Assembly (NCBI RefSeq): GCF_000512895.1
Contig: NZ_CP007033.1
Coordinates: forward strand, 1,413,001-1,477,000
DNA length: 64,000 nucleotides
Direction: 5' to 3'
Source of the DNA: Dehalobacter restrictus DSM 9455
Lineage (GTDB): Bacteria > Bacillota > Desulfitobacteriia > Desulfitobacteriales > Syntrophobotulaceae
Shown: positions 62,113 to 64,000 of the stretch, one piece after another
Layout of the letters: each line of letters opens with the position of its first letter
Position numbering within the stretch: position 1 is the first letter of the stretch
Program-made: the position numbers and the translations under genes
The notes under the pieces: generated by a model
Seen by the model: only the letters and a program-made list of their open reading frames with translations
What the model was told of the DNA's origin: nothing
The model's database searches: none

Positions 62113-63603
62113 ATGAATAAAGATTCGGGAGATTTCAGTTTTTCTTTTAAGGCTCTCGGCTCCATTGCAGCCATTTTAACAGCTGGTTACGCCATAGGAC
62201 ATCACAAAGAACAAAAGTCCCTAAAAATCCGCCGCTCAAGAAATCGAAAAATAATGCTGGCATCTTTACCGCTAGCTTTATTAACTACCGGACCACTAAC
62301 GCGTAAGTTAATTCAAAAAAATGTAGCAAAAGCAATTACTATTTTAACAACAGATGAATACGGTAAAAACGTCATGGAGCTATGGACTGCCATTCATCGG
62401 GCCGGTGTTCAAAACATTGTTGAAAACAACTTAAGGGCAACACAAGGGACAACGATTAACAGGCCAATTGGCAGTTCAAAAAGGTTTGACGGGTTCGATA
62501 ACCTTATGTTTGTTCCACCTCAAATGACGATGCTCTCTAAATCAGGCGATACCGCAGTTGACATGAAAGTGACACTGGGCCCTAAGGCAACCAAGCCTCT
62601 TACGGTCAATATACCTCTTCTTATTTCTGGAATGGCTTATGGAATCGCTCTAAGCGAGCCAGCAAAAATAGCTTTAGCCAGAGGAGCAAAACTAGCAGGG
62701 ACAGCTACAAACTCCGGTGAAGGCCCCTATCTGAAAGAAGAACGCGATGAAGCGGATAAATATATTCTGCAAATTGCCAATTGGCCATGGGGATTACGCA
62801 CGGATCAAGAGATTGCCTCTGCGGACATGCTGGAAGTACATATTTCGCAAGGAGGGCAGAAAGGCGTCTTCTATGTAGCTCCGGATGAAATTAAAGGCAA
62901 AGCACGTAAACTTATGGGCTTATCCCCCAATCAAGGGATATCGGGTCTACCTGCTCCTCCCGGTGTACAAAGTGCCGCAGATTGGCCCATACTGGTCAAT
63001 AACCTGCGTAATAAAGCGAATGGAATACCTATTGCTCTGAAATTGATGTCCACAGACAAAATTGAAGAAGATTTAGGTTTAGCTGTAGATGCAGGGTTTG
63101 ATGTCATTGCCGTCGACGGAACGCAAGGCGGATCGCTTGTTTCCAACCCCACGATGCAGGATGACTTTGGAATTCCCAGTCTCCATGCGTTAGTTCGCGC
63201 GGTCCGTTACTTACAAAACCGCGGAGTTCGAGAGCAGATAAGTCTGATTGTCTCTGGCGGCTACTTTAATCCCGGAAGCTGTTTAAAAGCACTTGCGCTT
63301 GGTGCCGATGCTATTTATCTGGGTACCGTCCCCTTATATGCCTTAGCCAACAAGCAGCATCAAAAAGTAATCCCCTGGGAACCTCCTACAGTCCTTGTTA
63401 GCTATGCATCGAAATATAACAAAAAGCTAAACATAAACTTAAGCGCTGAAAGAGTATCCAATGTCTTACGTTCTATGGCTGTTGAAATGGAACAAGCCAT
63501 TCGTGGCTTGGGGAAAGCTTCTGTTAAAGAGCTAAGCCCTAGCGACTTAGTGGCGCTTGATACGTTCTCTGCTGAATTAGCAGGGGTAAAAAGAGCATAT
63601 TAG
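62113..63603 (+). CDS. FMN-binding glutamate-synthase-like protein, membrane anchored
   Basis: A 496-residue protein. Two hydrophobic segments near residues 13-30 and 55-70 anchor it, and about residues 100-490 match the FMN domain of glutamate synthase (PF01645): ISGMAYGIALSEPAKIALARGA, NSGEGPY, EVHISQGGQKG, VDGTQGG and the flavin-phosphate loop GGYFNPGSCLKALALGADAIYLG. The C-x5-C-x4-C triad for the 3Fe-4S cluster of GltB is missing: that region reads VPLYALANKQHQK. It resembles the YerD-type group of spore formers. The electron donor and substrate are not known. GTGAGGTG precedes ATG 62113. Confidence 0.85.
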   Translation: MNKDSGDFSFSFKALGSIAAILTAGYAIGHHKEQKSLKIRRSRNRKIMLASLPLALLTTGPLTRKLIQKNVAKAITILTTDEYGKNVMELWTAIHRAGVQNIVENNLRATQGTTINRPIGSSKRFDGFDNLMFVPPQMTMLSKSGDTAVDMKVTLGPKATKPLTVNIPLLISGMAYGIALSEPAKIALARGAKLAGTATNSGEGPYLKEERDEADKYILQIANWPWGLRTDQEIASADMLEVHISQGGQKGVFYVAPDEIKGKARKLMGLSPNQGISGLPAPPGVQSAADWPILVNNLRNKANGIPIALKLMSTDKIEEDLGLAVDAGFDVIAVDGTQGGSLVSNPTMQDDFGIPSLHALVRAVRYLQNRGVREQISLIVSGGYFNPGSCLKALALGADAIYLGTVPLYALANKQHQKVIPWEPPTVLVSYASKYNKKLNINLSAERVSNVLRSMAVEMEQAIRGLGKASVKELSPSDLVALDTFSAELAGVKRAY

Positions 63604-63608
63604 TTTAA

Positions 63609-63782
63609 TTATAAACCTAGAATTTGCTTGAATTCTTCTTTTAACTGTTTCTTAAACTGTAGATTCGGCTTCACGGTTACCTTATTTTCGCGCAATTGAG
63701 GCAGAATCTTGAGGAACCCGTAGTATTCTTTTTCAGCTGTTTCAATAATTTCCTTTACCTTATAAGATTTTCGCATATTCAT
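63609..63782 (-). CDS. Small conserved-looking protein, 57 residues
   Basis: A hydrophilic, charged protein (KVKEIIETAEKEYYGFL, LQFKKQLKEEFKQIL) with two probable helices. ATG 63782 is preceded by GGGGAGGGG, a strong site. It lies 16 bases after the stop of the GAF-domain gene and is likely cotranscribed with it. Function is unknown. Confidence 0.6.
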   Translation of the reverse strand: MNMRKSYKVKEIIETAEKEYYGFLKILPQLRENKVTVKPNLQFKKQLKEEFKQILGL

Positions 63783-63798
63783 CAATCCCCTCCCCCTC

Positions 63799-64000
63799 TT
63801 AAATATCTCGTTCACGATTAATTACCAATTCCTCATAGGCTTCGTTGTTATGACAGATGTTGTTCCAGATACTATCGATGATCATAGCATCGACCTGCTG
63901 AAACAGATACTTTTCGCTTTGAACGTAGATGATGGCGCATATCTCACTTCTAAAGAATAAGGGAACAGCCATAATTGATGCGTCGTCGCTGATCCTAAAG
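63799..64000 (-). CDS. GAF-domain protein, C-terminal end only
   Basis: On the minus strand an open frame enters from the right edge and ends at 63799, giving about 66 residues: ASIMAVPLFFRSEICAIIYVQSEKYLF followed by a helix with EEL and a charged tail. This matches the last strands and helix of a GAF domain (VPLxxxxxxxGxxYVxS pattern). The rest, possibly a kinase or cyclase output domain, lies beyond the window. Confidence 0.7.
   Translation of the reverse strand, partial: FRISDDASIMAVPLFFRSEICAIIYVQSEKYLFQQVDAMIIDSIWNNICHNNEAYEELVINRERDI

Overview
The window looks like a chromosomal segment of a spore-forming, low-to-mid GC Clostridia, most like the Desulfitobacterium/Dehalobacter group of Peptococcaceae. 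The grounds are spore genes (a SpoVD-type PBP, SpoVK), DegS/DegU, a LexA that reads Bacillus-type boxes, strong AGGAGG ribosome sites with many TTG/GTG starts, and the order miaB-mutS-mutL-miaA-hfq-spoVK-ynbB-lexA-yneA, a stretched version of an order known from Bacillus. The genus is inferred from protein style and gene order, with no database comparison. No rRNA, tRNA, CRISPR array, transposase or phage gene was seen.

Layout. 1-1.0 kb: end of an ArsP-type permease and a small thioredoxin-like protein. 1.2-4.7 kb: DegS/DegU-type two-component pair and a beta-CASP metallo-hydrolase. 4.7-7.6 kb: HD hydrolase, DnaD-type and DnaC/DnaI-type replication proteins. 7.7-12.4 kb: cell-surface proteins, an ANTAR regulator with a degenerate receiver, a NAGPA-type exported protein, an N-formylglutamate amidohydrolase-like protein and a rubrerythrin-like protein. 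12.4-16.5 kb (minus): MscS channel and a giant UPF0182 membrane protein. 16.7-20.6 kb: TrxB, a Met-rich LysM protein, SpoVD-type PBP. 20.6-26 kb: three tandem M42 aminopeptidases, LarB, a CmpB-type membrane protein and an HD protein. 26-30.4 kb: gap, pyk, a DeoR regulator and an HsmA-like membrane protein. 30.5-34.3 kb: a MinD/FlhG-type ATPase with an extra N-terminal domain, an M23/LysM/G5 wall hydrolase and DegV.

34.5-45.8 kb is a long co-directional unit of DNA repair and RNA modification genes: miaB, mutS, a hydantoinase/oxoprolinase-type protein, an HDAC-family deacetylase, mutL, an RsmJ-like methyltransferase, miaA and hfq. It is followed by spoVK, an ACR3 arsenite carrier, a methionine gamma-lyase-like protein, a signal peptidase homologue without the catalytic serine, and ddl. 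At 51.5-52.7 kb lexA and a yneA-like SOS division inhibitor diverge from a region with three LexA boxes. After an M23 peptidase whose ribosome site lies in a 12-bp perfect hairpin comes about 1.6 kb of AT-rich DNA without convincing genes and a 48-residue small ORF. The right end holds DegV, an arginine-deiminase-like protein, a MacA/MacB-type export system, truA, a cold-shock protein, a zinc-ribbon-like protein, an FMN glutamate-synthase-like protein and the end of a GAF-domain protein.

The most unusual pattern is a family of 100-170 bp intergenic palindromic elements (about 6.4, 22.7, 27.2, 34.3, 38.5 kb, and a fragment at 60.2 kb). The terminal and inner stems differ in sequence between copies but keep their pairing, which suggests selection for a folded RNA/DNA structure or a mobile palindromic element moved in trans. 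Other leads are the serine-less signal peptidase, the ANTAR protein without a phospho-acceptor, the deacetylase and hydantoinase genes placed between mutS and mutL, and the RBS-sequestering hairpin.
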